Assembly (NCBI GenBank): GCA_020052375.1
Contig: JAGVPG010000015.1
Coordinates: 1 to 37,495 of the forward strand
DNA from: Actinomycetota bacterium
GTDB lineage: Bacteria; Actinomycetota; JAHEXW01; JAGVPG01
Reading direction: 5' to 3'
Length of the DNA stretch: 37,495 bases
The notes under the pieces are model-generated. The model was not told the DNA's origin and ran no database searches. It saw only the letters and a list, made by a program, of their open reading frames with translations. The position numbers and the translations under genes were made by a program. Positions 1 through 5,165 of the stretch are shown one piece after another (positions within the stretch are counted from its first letter, which is position 1; each line of letters starts with the position of its first letter).

Positions 1-5
1 GCCTG

Positions 6-64
6 CCATTCGTAGCCGGATAGACGAACATCGTTAGATGTGAGTCAGTGGCGGCGAAGAATGG
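6..64 (-). repeat. tRNA-adjacent hairpin element, copy 1
   Basis: An imperfect palindrome. On the plus strand CCATTC (6-11), GTA (12-14) and GCC (15-17) face GGC (53-55), GAA (56-58) and GAATGG (59-64). This gives a 6-bp outer stem, a 3x3 internal loop and a 3-bp inner stem around a variable core. On the minus strand it begins at the CCA of tRNA-Val, so the CCA bases belong to the outer stem. Copy 2 (1996-2056) has the same architecture and the same 11 bases GCCTGCCATTC at its left end; copy 3 (1906-1960) is inverted. Confidence 0.75.
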
Positions 65-136
65 TGGGCGCTAGAGGATTTGAACCTCCGACCTCTTCCA
101 CGTCAAGGAAGCGCTCTCCCCCTGAGCTAAGCGCCC
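62..136 (-). tRNA. tRNA-Val (anticodon GAC)
   Basis: Read on the minus strand, the acceptor stem GGGCGCT (136-130) pairs with AGCGCCC (72-66). The anticodon stem CTTCC/GGAAG encloses the loop TTGACGT, giving anticodon GAC (valine). The T-arm loop TTCAAAT is present. The discriminator A is at 65 and the CCA end is encoded at 64-62. The CCA is shared with the outer stem of the adjoining hairpin element. I see no strong promoter immediately upstream; a heptamer tandem repeat (141-182) lies 4 bp before the 5' end. Confidence 0.93.
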
Positions 137-140
137 GTAT

Positions 141-182
141 TAGCTGGTAGCTAGTAGCGTGTAGCGTGTAGCATGTAGCAAA
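141..182. repeat. Heptamer tandem repeat TAGCNNG, six units
   Basis: Six consecutive 7-bp units read TAGCTGG, TAGCTAG, TAGCGTG, TAGCGTG, TAGCATG and TAGCAAA. They lie just upstream of tRNA-Val (minus strand). The same TAGC-type heptamer occurs at 1696-1709 and, inverted, at 1779-1806 beside tRNA-Cys. From 183 to about 300 I see only A/T-rich sequence without a gene. Confidence 0.85.
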
Positions 183-304
183 ACCAAAACAAAAAAAACA
201 AACCCGGACAGATAAAAAGCGTGGTCGAATAAGTTAAAAAGGTGTCCGAGCATTTGTAATATATCATTTATAAGACGGGCGCTGCAAGTATGGAATAGTA
301 AGGT

Positions 305-310
305 TATAAT
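305..310 (+). promoter_or_regulatory. -10 box for the sugar dehydrogenase-like gene
   Basis: A perfect TATAAT lies 35 bp before the chosen ATG at 346. The -35 position (about 282-287, CTGCAA) is a poor match. The implied start of transcription near 317 leaves a short leader with the AAGGAGG ribosome-binding site at 330-336. Confidence 0.5.
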
Positions 311-345
311 GAGAAACGCACTTGAAAACAAGGAGGCCGCTTTTG

Positions 346-1449
346 ATGACTGATGATGTTAATTCCCGCTGGTGGGTGTTTCCAGGATTCGAGATAGAGG
401 TCATAGCAACAGGCCTCGACCTCCCGGCCAACATCTGTTTTGTCCCCGAACCGAAAGACGATCCATTAGCCCCGTTGTTGTATGTGAATGAACTCTACGG
501 ACAGGTAAAAGTAATAACAGTAGATTTCAGTGTACATTCATACGCGGAAGGACTTCTTAACTATCAACCGGACCATAAGTTTCCAGGAACGGGCGAGTCC
601 GGGATGACCGGGATCGTCGTCGAACCGGAGTCCGGCGACCTTTTTCTATCTATGATCTATGAGAAAGACGGCAAAATGTTCTCGAAGATCATCAGGACAT
701 CGAGTCTTACAGGTCTAAAGCTAGACTCGATGTCTACAATCATCGACGATATCCCGTCGATCAGGGCGGCCCACCAGATACAGGCGCTCACTATAGGTTT
801 TGACGGCAAGCTTTATGTGAATCTCGGGGACGGCATGATAGACTCCAGCACGGCGCAGAATGACAACGAACTGCGCGGAAAAGTCCTAAGAATGGACCTC
901 GACGGATCCATACCGACGGACAACCCTATGCCCGGCAGCTATGTCTATGCCAAGGGATTCAGGAATCCGTTCGGAGCCAGATGGCGGAAAAGCGACGGAG
1001 CTTTGTATATCTCGGACAATGGTCCAAACACAGACGACAGGGTAGCCAAGGTAGTGCCGGGTGGTAATTACGGCTGGCCGATGTCGATGAGACAGAATTC
1101 AATAATGTGGTGGAACCATTGCCAGGCGCCGACGGCGATCGACTTCATGCAGGGTGGGCAGTTTCCGGACGAATACAATGATGAGCTTTTCGTTGCTCTG
1201 TTTGGGCCCGCATACGCTCTGGGAAGGGATCCAAAGGGGAAGAAGATCATAAAGATAGCGCTGAATGAAGACGCTACGGCCGTCAAGGGTTACGACGAAT
1301 TCGTCTACTACAAAGGCGATGGCCCGGCAAGCTGCTGCGGCCTGCAATTCGGTCCGGACGGACTCTATTTCACGGACCTGCATGGAGAGACAAATGGTAA
1401 GGGAAAAAAGGCCAACGGGAATGTGTATAGGATAAGAGCAGTCGAATAG
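346..1449 (+). CDS. PQQ-dependent glucose/sorbosone dehydrogenase-like beta-propeller protein
   Basis: A 367-residue protein of the glucose/sorbosone dehydrogenase (GSDH) family, a six-bladed propeller that in characterised members oxidises sugars with PQQ. Family blocks are visible: a His before FDGKLYVNLGDG, the stretch AQNDNELRGKVLRMDLDG, VYAKGFRNPFGARW, and PGGNYGWP. A signal peptide, usual for secreted members, is absent, so this copy looks cytoplasmic. The start is set at ATG 346 because AAGGAGG ends 9 bp upstream; an upstream in-frame TTG at 322 precedes that site and is unlikely. The gene stands between tRNA genes and is followed after 22 bp by a DUF2769 gene. Its substrate is unknown and PQQ use is only inferred from the family. 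Confidence 0.8.
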   Translation: MTDDVNSRWWVFPGFEIEVIATGLDLPANICFVPEPKDDPLAPLLYVNELYGQVKVITVDFSVHSYAEGLLNYQPDHKFPGTGESGMTGIVVEPESGDLFLSMIYEKDGKMFSKIIRTSSLTGLKLDSMSTIIDDIPSIRAAHQIQALTIGFDGKLYVNLGDGMIDSSTAQNDNELRGKVLRMDLDGSIPTDNPMPGSYVYAKGFRNPFGARWRKSDGALYISDNGPNTDDRVAKVVPGGNYGWPMSMRQNSIMWWNHCQAPTAIDFMQGGQFPDEYNDELFVALFGPAYALGRDPKGKKIIKIALNEDATAVKGYDEFVYYKGDGPASCCGLQFGPDGLYFTDLHGETNGKGKKANGNVYRIRAVE

Positions 1450-1462
1450 GGAAGTAGGGAAG
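1447..1462. repeat. Octamer tandem repeat TAGGGAAG, two units
   Basis: Two exact copies of TAGGGAAG at 1447-1454 and 1455-1462. The first contains the TAG stop codon of the upstream gene, and the purine-rich run continues into the putative ribosome-binding site of the next gene. The same octamer recurs at 24193-24216. Confidence 0.7.
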
Positions 1463-1471
1463 GGGATCCTT

Positions 1472-1693
1472 GTGAAGGTTCTTGATAACAATGAAAACTT
1501 AATGCGATGTTTATGCCCGAACTGTCCGACATATGGCGCCTGTATGAAGACGGAAGAGAAGACAGCCTTATATTGTGCTCGCAATTCTACAAGATGCGCG
1601 GTCGACAAGCAGGGCTGTATCTGTGGCGAGTGCCCTGTAGGTTCAGACTACAGGCTGAACGACATGTACTATTGCGTCATCGGTAAAGCGTAA
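1472..1693 (+). CDS. Small cysteine-rich DUF2769 protein
   Basis: A 73-residue protein with ten cysteines arranged as CLCPNCPTYGAC near the N-terminus, then C, C, and CICGECPV followed by YYC. This matches the DUF2769 pattern of small proteins with clustered CxxC pairs, which suggests a metal site (Zn or Fe-S); no function is established as far as I know. It starts at GTG 1472 after AGGGGATC. Only 22 bp separate it from the GSDH-like gene, so the two are probably co-transcribed. The spacer contains a tandem octamer. Confidence 0.75.
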   Translation: MKVLDNNENLMRCLCPNCPTYGACMKTEEKTALYCARNSTRCAVDKQGCICGECPVGSDYRLNDMYYCVIGKA

Positions 1694-1695
1694 TT

Positions 1696-1709
1696 TAGCA
1701 AGTAGCAAG
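1696..1709. repeat. Heptamer tandem repeat TAGCAAG, two units
   Basis: Two exact TAGCAAG copies lie directly behind the stop codon of the DUF2769 gene and are followed by a partial third (TAAGTCAAG). They belong to the TAGC heptamer type seen at 141-182. Between about 1719 and 1778 I see nothing assignable. Confidence 0.65.
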
Positions 1710-1778
1710 TAAGTCAAGAATCTTAGACAAAGAAATAGTACGAAAAACAGAAATTATCAAATGGTTTTCTAAGCCACA

Positions 1779-1806
1779 AGCTACTAGCTATCAGCTACGA
1801 GCTAGA
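1779..1806. repeat. Heptamer tandem repeat AGCTANN, four units
   Basis: Four 7-bp units AGCTACT, AGCTATC, AGCTACG and AGCTAGA end 3 bp from the CCA end of tRNA-Cys. On the minus strand they read as TAGCT-type heptamers, the same type found beside tRNA-Val at 141-182. Confidence 0.8.
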
Positions 1807-1809
1807 AAG

Positions 1810-1885
1810 TGGAGGCGAGGACCGGATTCGAACCGGTGAATAGAGGTTTTGCAGACCCCCCCCTTAACCACTTGGGTACCTCGCC
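1810..1885 (-). tRNA. tRNA-Cys (anticodon GCA)
   Basis: On the minus strand the acceptor GGCGAGG (1885-1879) pairs with CCTCGCC (1820-1814). The anticodon loop CTGCAAA gives anticodon GCA (cysteine). The discriminator is U (1813), the usual cysteine identity base, and CCA is encoded at 1812-1810. The T-arm contains GGTTCGAATCC. The anticodon stem includes one G-U pair. Confidence 0.93.
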
Positions 1886-1905
1886 CCTCGCTAATTATGA
1901 AAACG

Positions 1906-1960
1906 CCCTTCTTCGCCAACACTAGCCTCACTTCGTTTCGGCTTAAACGGCTACGAAGGG
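1906..1960 (+). repeat. Hairpin element, copy 3 (inverted, with compensatory change)
   Basis: Arms CCCTTC (1906-1911), TTC, GCC face GGC (1949-1951), TAC, GAAGGG (1955-1960). In the orientation of copies 1 and 2 this reads CCCTTC-GTA-GCC ... GGC-GAA-GAAGGG. It is the same structure except that the third stem pair is C-G where the other copies have A-T. It lies 20 bp upstream of tRNA-Cys. The bases CATTCTTCGC at 1961-1970 look like one arm of a further degenerate copy. Confidence 0.75.
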
Positions 1961-1978
1961 CATTCTTCGCACATCTCT

Positions 1979-1984
1979 ATTATA
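1979..1984 (-). promoter_or_regulatory. Candidate -10 box for tRNA-Cys
   Basis: TATAAT on the minus strand, about 94 bp upstream of the tRNA-Cys 5' end. The -35 region is weak, and overlaps hairpin copy 2. If used, the transcript leader would carry hairpin copy 3. Confidence 0.35.
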
Positions 1985-1995
1985 TAGCTGGCCTG

Positions 1996-2056
1996 CCATT
2001 CGAAGCCAGTTAAAAGGCGGAGGCTTTAGCCGAAGCCTTAAGCCGGCGAAGAATGG
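1996..2056 (-). repeat. tRNA-adjacent hairpin element, copy 2
   Basis: CCATTC (1996-2001), GAA, GCC (2005-2007) face GGC (2045-2047), GAA, GAATGG (2051-2056). The left flank GCCTG (1991-1995) is identical to copy 1. On the minus strand it starts at the CCA end of tRNA-Gly exactly as copy 1 starts at that of tRNA-Val. The core between the arms is unrelated in sequence to copy 1 and has its own inverted segment, GGAGGCTTTAGC against CGAAGCCTTAAGCC. Confidence 0.75.
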
Positions 2057-2128
2057 AGCGGGAAACGGGACTTGAACCCGCGACCCTCACCTTGGCAAGG
2101 TGATGCTCTACCACTGAGCTATTCCCGC
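2054..2128 (-). tRNA. tRNA-Gly (anticodon GCC)
   Basis: On the minus strand the acceptor GCGGGAA (2128-2122) pairs with TTCCCGC (2064-2058). The anticodon stem TCACC/GGTGA encloses TTGCCAA, giving anticodon GCC (glycine). The discriminator U is at 2057 and CCA is encoded at 2056-2054, shared with the stem of hairpin copy 2. A good promoter lies 26 bp upstream on the same strand (TATAAT 2160-2155 with TTGATT 2183-2178). Confidence 0.94.
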
Positions 2129-2153
2129 TCATAAAGAATCTTATGTACTCTAC

Positions 2154-2183
2154 GATTATAGAAAAAATCCGTGCTATAATCAA
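2154..2183. promoter_or_regulatory. Overlapping divergent promoters of tRNA-Gly and the 2213 gene
   Basis: GATTATAG (2154-2161) and CTATAATC (2174-2181) form an 8-bp inverted repeat, and each arm contains a perfect TATAAT, one per strand. The minus-strand promoter TTGATT-N17-TATAAT serves tRNA-Gly; its -35 (2183-2178) overlaps the plus-strand -10 (2175-2180). The plus-strand box is an extended -10 (TG at 2172-2173) with no clear -35. The two promoters should exclude each other physically. Confidence 0.65.
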
Positions 2184-2212
2184 TTGAAAAACTTCATTGT
2201 GAGGGTGAGACC

Positions 2213-2602
2213 ATGAACAACAAGAAAGACATCAAGCGGTTTGTAAGGGAAGAACTGAAATGCGAATGTCCTGACGAGGTGTTTGAGTCGATCGAGTACG
2301 AAAAGGACGTCGATATAGAAGGACTCAAGGTCAGAGACAAGATCAAGATCGGCGGGAAGCTTCTAGTCTATGTTGTTGATGAAGACAAACTTGACTATAT
2401 GCTGGATGAGATCTCGCGTTTATTGGTATCAGGCAAGTCGGAGCGGGATGAATCGGGTCTCAACAGATTCAGGTTCGTCCTCTTGTCAGATAAGATACTC
2501 GAGATGAGCCAGGTGCTCGTCACTGTTCAAATCGATTCCGGCTGTATGGACGACAACATGTTCGTACACATGGTCTCGAAAAAGAAAGCCATCAAGCACT
2601 AG
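2213..2602 (+). CDS. Conserved hypothetical protein
   Basis: A 129-residue acidic protein without signal peptide or membrane segment. The N-terminal region contains CECPDEVFESIEYEKDV, a pattern I recall from unnamed short proteins of bacteria and archaea, but I cannot assign a function. Two cysteines sit as CxC near residue 18 and a third lies in DSGCMDDN near the end. It starts at ATG 2213 behind GAGGGTGA and has its own extended -10 promoter. It converges with the prenyltransferase gene, leaving only 8 bp between the two stop codons, so there is no room for a separate terminator. Confidence 0.7.
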   Translation: MNNKKDIKRFVREELKCECPDEVFESIEYEKDVDIEGLKVRDKIKIGGKLLVYVVDEDKLDYMLDEISRLLVSGKSERDESGLNRFRFVLLSDKILEMSQVLVTVQIDSGCMDDNMFVHMVSKKKAIKH

Positions 2603-2610
2603 CTCGGCTT

Positions 2611-3528
2611 CTATAGAAATTTGGCCAACACCAATCCGATCGTCATCAAGACCGGCGTAACGTTCACAACAAGGACGTTCTGTCCGAGTGACGGTATGAG
2701 TTTCTCCGTGTTGTCGTAGTTCTGAACCGCTCCCATCGTGGCCTTGATGGCGATAGGTATCGTCAATAAAGCGAGCAGGACATGAGGGGGCAATACATTT
2801 AGCACGACCGGGACGATTATGAAAACGTAAGCAAGGATGTTGAAGAGGCCGTAGAAGACCGCCGATGTCTTTTTGCCTAGGAGGATCACTCCATGCCGCC
2901 TGCCCGTCTGTTTGTCCGCGTCGAAATCCGGGATCTCGTTAACCCATAACAGGTTTGTCACTAATATGCCGACAGGTATGGAAGCCCAGATGACAGCGGG
3001 GGATATGTGAGATGAGCCGACAGCCAGCTGTGTAACGTACGCTCCAATGATCAACAGCGGGCCGAACCCTAAGCCCGGGAATAACTCCGTGATGTAGACC
3101 TTTGTCAGTAACGGCGTGTAGATCACTGAGATGATAGCAGCGGGGATGACAAGCCATAACAACACGGGGTATAGGACTATGAAATACCCGCCGATTATAA
3201 GCCCCGCCAGCAGGGCGCTTAAGCCCAGGACCAGAACCGCGCTCGGAGTCAGGAGACCTTCCGGCAACATACCGCTACCGCCGCTGAAAGGTGTTCTTTT
3301 TGTCAGTTTGTCAGTTCCTTTGACGAAATCGGTGTAATCGTTGATGACATTGACAGTGATATGTGCGAACAGGGAACCGATAAGGGCCAGCACCATATGC
3401 AGGAGGTTGAAAGACCCCTCCCACGCGGCTACAGCGATCCCGACCGAGAAAGCGGCAGGGGTAAGGATCAAGAACTGAGGGCGCGTCTCCAGAAAAAGCA
3501 GTTTCGGTTTACTAGGCATTTGTTCCAA
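2611..3528 (-). CDS. menA: UbiA-family prenyltransferase, MenA-like
   Basis: A very hydrophobic protein with about eight membrane segments. The first Asp-rich motif of the UbiA superfamily is NVINDYTDFVKGTD, followed by RTPFSGGSG; the second Asp motif is NEIPDFDADKQTGRR. This pattern fits 1,4-dihydroxy-2-naphthoate polyprenyltransferase, which attaches the isoprenoid tail in menaquinone synthesis at the cytoplasmic membrane; other UbiA substrates cannot be excluded. The start is set at TTG 3528: AAGGAG (3543-3538) abuts the upstream ATG at 3537, which is too close, but is 9 bp from the TTG. It is divergent from the TetR gene, and a palindromic operator lies just upstream, so repression by that regulator is likely. 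Confidence 0.75.
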   Translation of the reverse strand: MEQMPSKPKLLFLETRPQFLILTPAAFSVGIAVAAWEGSFNLLHMVLALIGSLFAHITVNVINDYTDFVKGTDKLTKRTPFSGGSGMLPEGLLTPSAVLVLGLSALLAGLIIGGYFIVLYPVLLWLVIPAAIISVIYTPLLTKVYITELFPGLGFGPLLIIGAYVTQLAVGSSHISPAVIWASIPVGILVTNLLWVNEIPDFDADKQTGRRHGVILLGKKTSAVFYGLFNILAYVFIIVPVVLNVLPPHVLLALLTIPIAIKATMGAVQNYDNTEKLIPSLGQNVLVVNVTPVLMTIGLVLAKFL

Positions 3529-3552
3529 ACGTATCATCTCCTTGAAGTTTAG

Positions 3553-3572
3553 ATGAGTGAATACTCATTCAT
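3553..3572. promoter_or_regulatory. FadR-type palindromic operator
   Basis: ATGAGTGAATACTCATTCAT on the plus strand; its reverse complement reads ATGAATGAGTATTCACTCAT. From memory the Bacillus subtilis FadR (YsiA) site is TGAATGA-MTAN-TCATTCA, and this site differs at two positions. It lies between the divergent menA-like and tetR genes, overlaps the -35 region of the tetR promoter (TATAAT 3592-3597), and sits about 10 bp upstream of the menA-like ribosome-binding site. Confidence 0.65.
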
Positions 3573-3591
3573 TTTATTTATGATAATGAGT

Positions 3592-3597
3592 TATAAT
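3592..3597 (+). promoter_or_regulatory. -10 box of the tetR gene
   Basis: Perfect TATAAT, with a -35 region (TTCATT, 3568-3573, spacing 18) inside the palindromic operator. This layout suggests autorepression. Confidence 0.5.
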
Positions 3598-3617
3598 AGG
3601 GATGTCAATGGGAAAGA

Positions 3618-3656
3618 GCTGAAGGATGAAGGCTAAAGGATGAAGTAGGGCTGAAG
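3618..3656. repeat. Heptamer-based tandem repeat GCTGAAG/GATGAAG
   Basis: Units GCTGAAG, GATGAAG, GCTAAAG, GATGAAG (3618-3645), then TAGG and a further GCTGAAG (3650-3656). They lie in the leader of the tetR gene. The 15-mer GCTGAAGGATGAAGG at 3618-3632 recurs exactly at 29280-29294 and 29314-29328. Confidence 0.8.
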
Positions 3657-3682
3657 AAACAAATAAAGGTATAGGAGAAGTT

Positions 3683-4282
3683 ATGGCGAGGCCGAAGGAC
3701 AATAAGGACAGGATAGTCAACGCGGCTCTTAAGACGTTCGTAACTAAAGGCTACCAGCAGACCACTGTCGCCGAGATATCGAAAGAAGCGGGACTGGCCG
3801 AAGGCACTCTATATAACTACTACTCGAGCAAGGAAGAGTTGCTCCTGGCTGTTTTCGACGACAAATGGGGCGGGATAATAGAGGACATCAGACGAAAGAT
3901 AGTCCGGATCGACGACCCGAACGACAAGATGAAGACGATGTTCTCGATGGTCGTCAGGATGTTCAAAAAAGACCGCGACCTCGCGGAGATCTTCTTGATC
4001 GACGTCAAGCAGAGCAGCATATTCATAAATAACTATCCCGTTAATCGTGTCGTCGAGTTCATAGACCTGATCGAAGAGATACTGATCGAAGGCAAAAAAA
4101 AGGGCGTATACAGGAAGGACCTGGATACAAAGGTCGCCAAGATGGTCATATTCGGCGCGGCGCAAGGCATCATGTTGAGCTGGGTCTTAAGCGAATCCGC
4201 GGCAGACAATAAAAAGAGCTATAAGATGAGCCTGATCAGGGCCTCGAGGGCTTTACGGGATATCTTTAAGTACGGTCTTTAG
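3683..4282 (+). CDS. TetR-family regulator, FadR-like
   Basis: A 199-residue TetR repressor. The N-terminal helix-turn-helix spans about residues 8-55, with TTVAEISKEAGLAEGTLYNYYSSKEELL as the recognisable core. The ligand-binding part resembles Bacillus FadR as I remember it: DLAEIFLIDVKQSS and EILIEGKKKGVYRKDLD with MVIFGAAQG. Together with a FadR-like operator in its promoter, this suggests control by acyl-CoA, but that remains an inference. ATG 3683 has AGGAG 5 bp upstream. It is divergent from the prenyltransferase and converges with tatD, the two reading frames overlapping by 4 bp. The leader contains a heptamer repeat. Confidence 0.85.
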   Translation: MARPKDNKDRIVNAALKTFVTKGYQQTTVAEISKEAGLAEGTLYNYYSSKEELLLAVFDDKWGGIIEDIRRKIVRIDDPNDKMKTMFSMVVRMFKKDRDLAEIFLIDVKQSSIFINNYPVNRVVEFIDLIEEILIEGKKKGVYRKDLDTKVAKMVIFGAAQGIMLSWVLSESAADNKKSYKMSLIRASRALRDIFKYGL

Positions 4283-5058
4283 AGACTGAAGAATTGACGG
4301 CAATTAGCAGTAGTCGCCTCCGCCACCTCGTCTATTGAAATACCTCTTATCTCGGATATCTTCCGCGCCACTTCCACGACATAGGCCGGCTCGCACGGTC
4401 TGCCTCTGAAAGGTTCCGGGGCCGCGAACGGGCTGTCGGTCTCGATCATCATCCTGTCAAGCGGTACATCGCGTATCACCTTTGTACGTTCAAGCTCGTC
4501 GGGTGTCGGGCCGCTTTTTCTCGAAAACGTTATTACGCCGGTAAAAGAAAGATAGTGACCCATATCGAGAAGCTTTCGGCTCATATCATACGTCGAACTG
4601 AAGAAATGAATGACACATTTAAGGTCGCTGTACTCGTCGAGTATTTTCAGGATATCGGAATCGGCTCCGCGCGTATGGACGACTACCGGTAATTTGCACT
4701 CCCTGGCCAGGTCGAGCTGGGTCTTGAATCCTTTTATCTGTACTTCTTTCGGCGTCCTCATCTTGAAATAGTCCAGCCCGATCTCACCGATTGCTAAGAC
4801 CTTTTTGTTCTGCGCGAGCGATCTGAGTTCAGCGAGCGCATCATCAGCGACTGTGTTCGCGTCATGAGGATGGATGCCGACTGTCGCGTGTATACAGTCA
4901 TGCTTGCCAGCCAGCGCTACTGAATTCCGGGACCCTTTAAGATTCGATCCTACATTGATCATCTGCAAGACGTCTGCATCTTGAGCTCTCATTATATAGA
5001 GCTCCGGGTCTCTGCTTAACGGGTCGAAATCCAGATGGACATGCGTGTCTATGAACAT
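4279..5058 (-). CDS. tatD: TatD-family metal-dependent hydrolase (DNase)
   Basis: A 259-residue TIM-barrel amidohydrolase of the TatD/YcfH type, with 3'-5' exonuclease activity on DNA in characterised members. Metal-site motifs are in order: DTHVHLDF (residues 4-11), GEIGLDYF, PVVVHTRGAD, CVIHFFSS and METDSPF-type IETDSPFAAPEP. Length is normal. It overlaps the convergent tetR gene by 4 bp. No Shine-Dalgarno sequence precedes ATG 5058; instead TATACT stands six bases before the ATG, which would place the transcription start at or next to the initiation codon. The gene stands alone on the minus strand. Confidence 0.9.
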   Translation of the reverse strand: MFIDTHVHLDFDPLSRDPELYIMRAQDADVLQMINVGSNLKGSRNSVALAGKHDCIHATVGIHPHDANTVADDALAELRSLAQNKKVLAIGEIGLDYFKMRTPKEVQIKGFKTQLDLARECKLPVVVHTRGADSDILKILDEYSDLKCVIHFFSSTYDMSRKLLDMGHYLSFTGVITFSRKSGPTPDELERTKVIRDVPLDRMMIETDSPFAAPEPFRGRPCEPAYVVEVARKISEIRGISIDEVAEATTANCRQFFSL

Positions 5059-5064
5059 ACGAAG

Positions 5065-5070
5065 AGTATA
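5065..5070 (-). promoter_or_regulatory. Possible -10 box giving a leaderless tatD transcript
   Basis: TATACT on the minus strand, separated from the tatD ATG by six bases, with no ribosome-binding site between. No clear -35 is visible. Leaderless mRNAs are common in Actinomycetota, but this one is only inferred. Confidence 0.35.
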
Positions 5071-5165
5071 ACATCATAAGTGGCGGTCATCATGCTGAAT
5101 ATAGTATATTAGTCGTTGTTGCTAAATCGAGCCAAACGGCTATATCGGGTATAAAAAGGGGACTC

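Noticed and set aside
5071-5165. T-box riboswitch upstream of thrS
   Set aside because: The 95-bp leader has no T-box sequence and no terminator/antiterminator pair; only a 4-bp AGCC/GGCT hairpin is visible.
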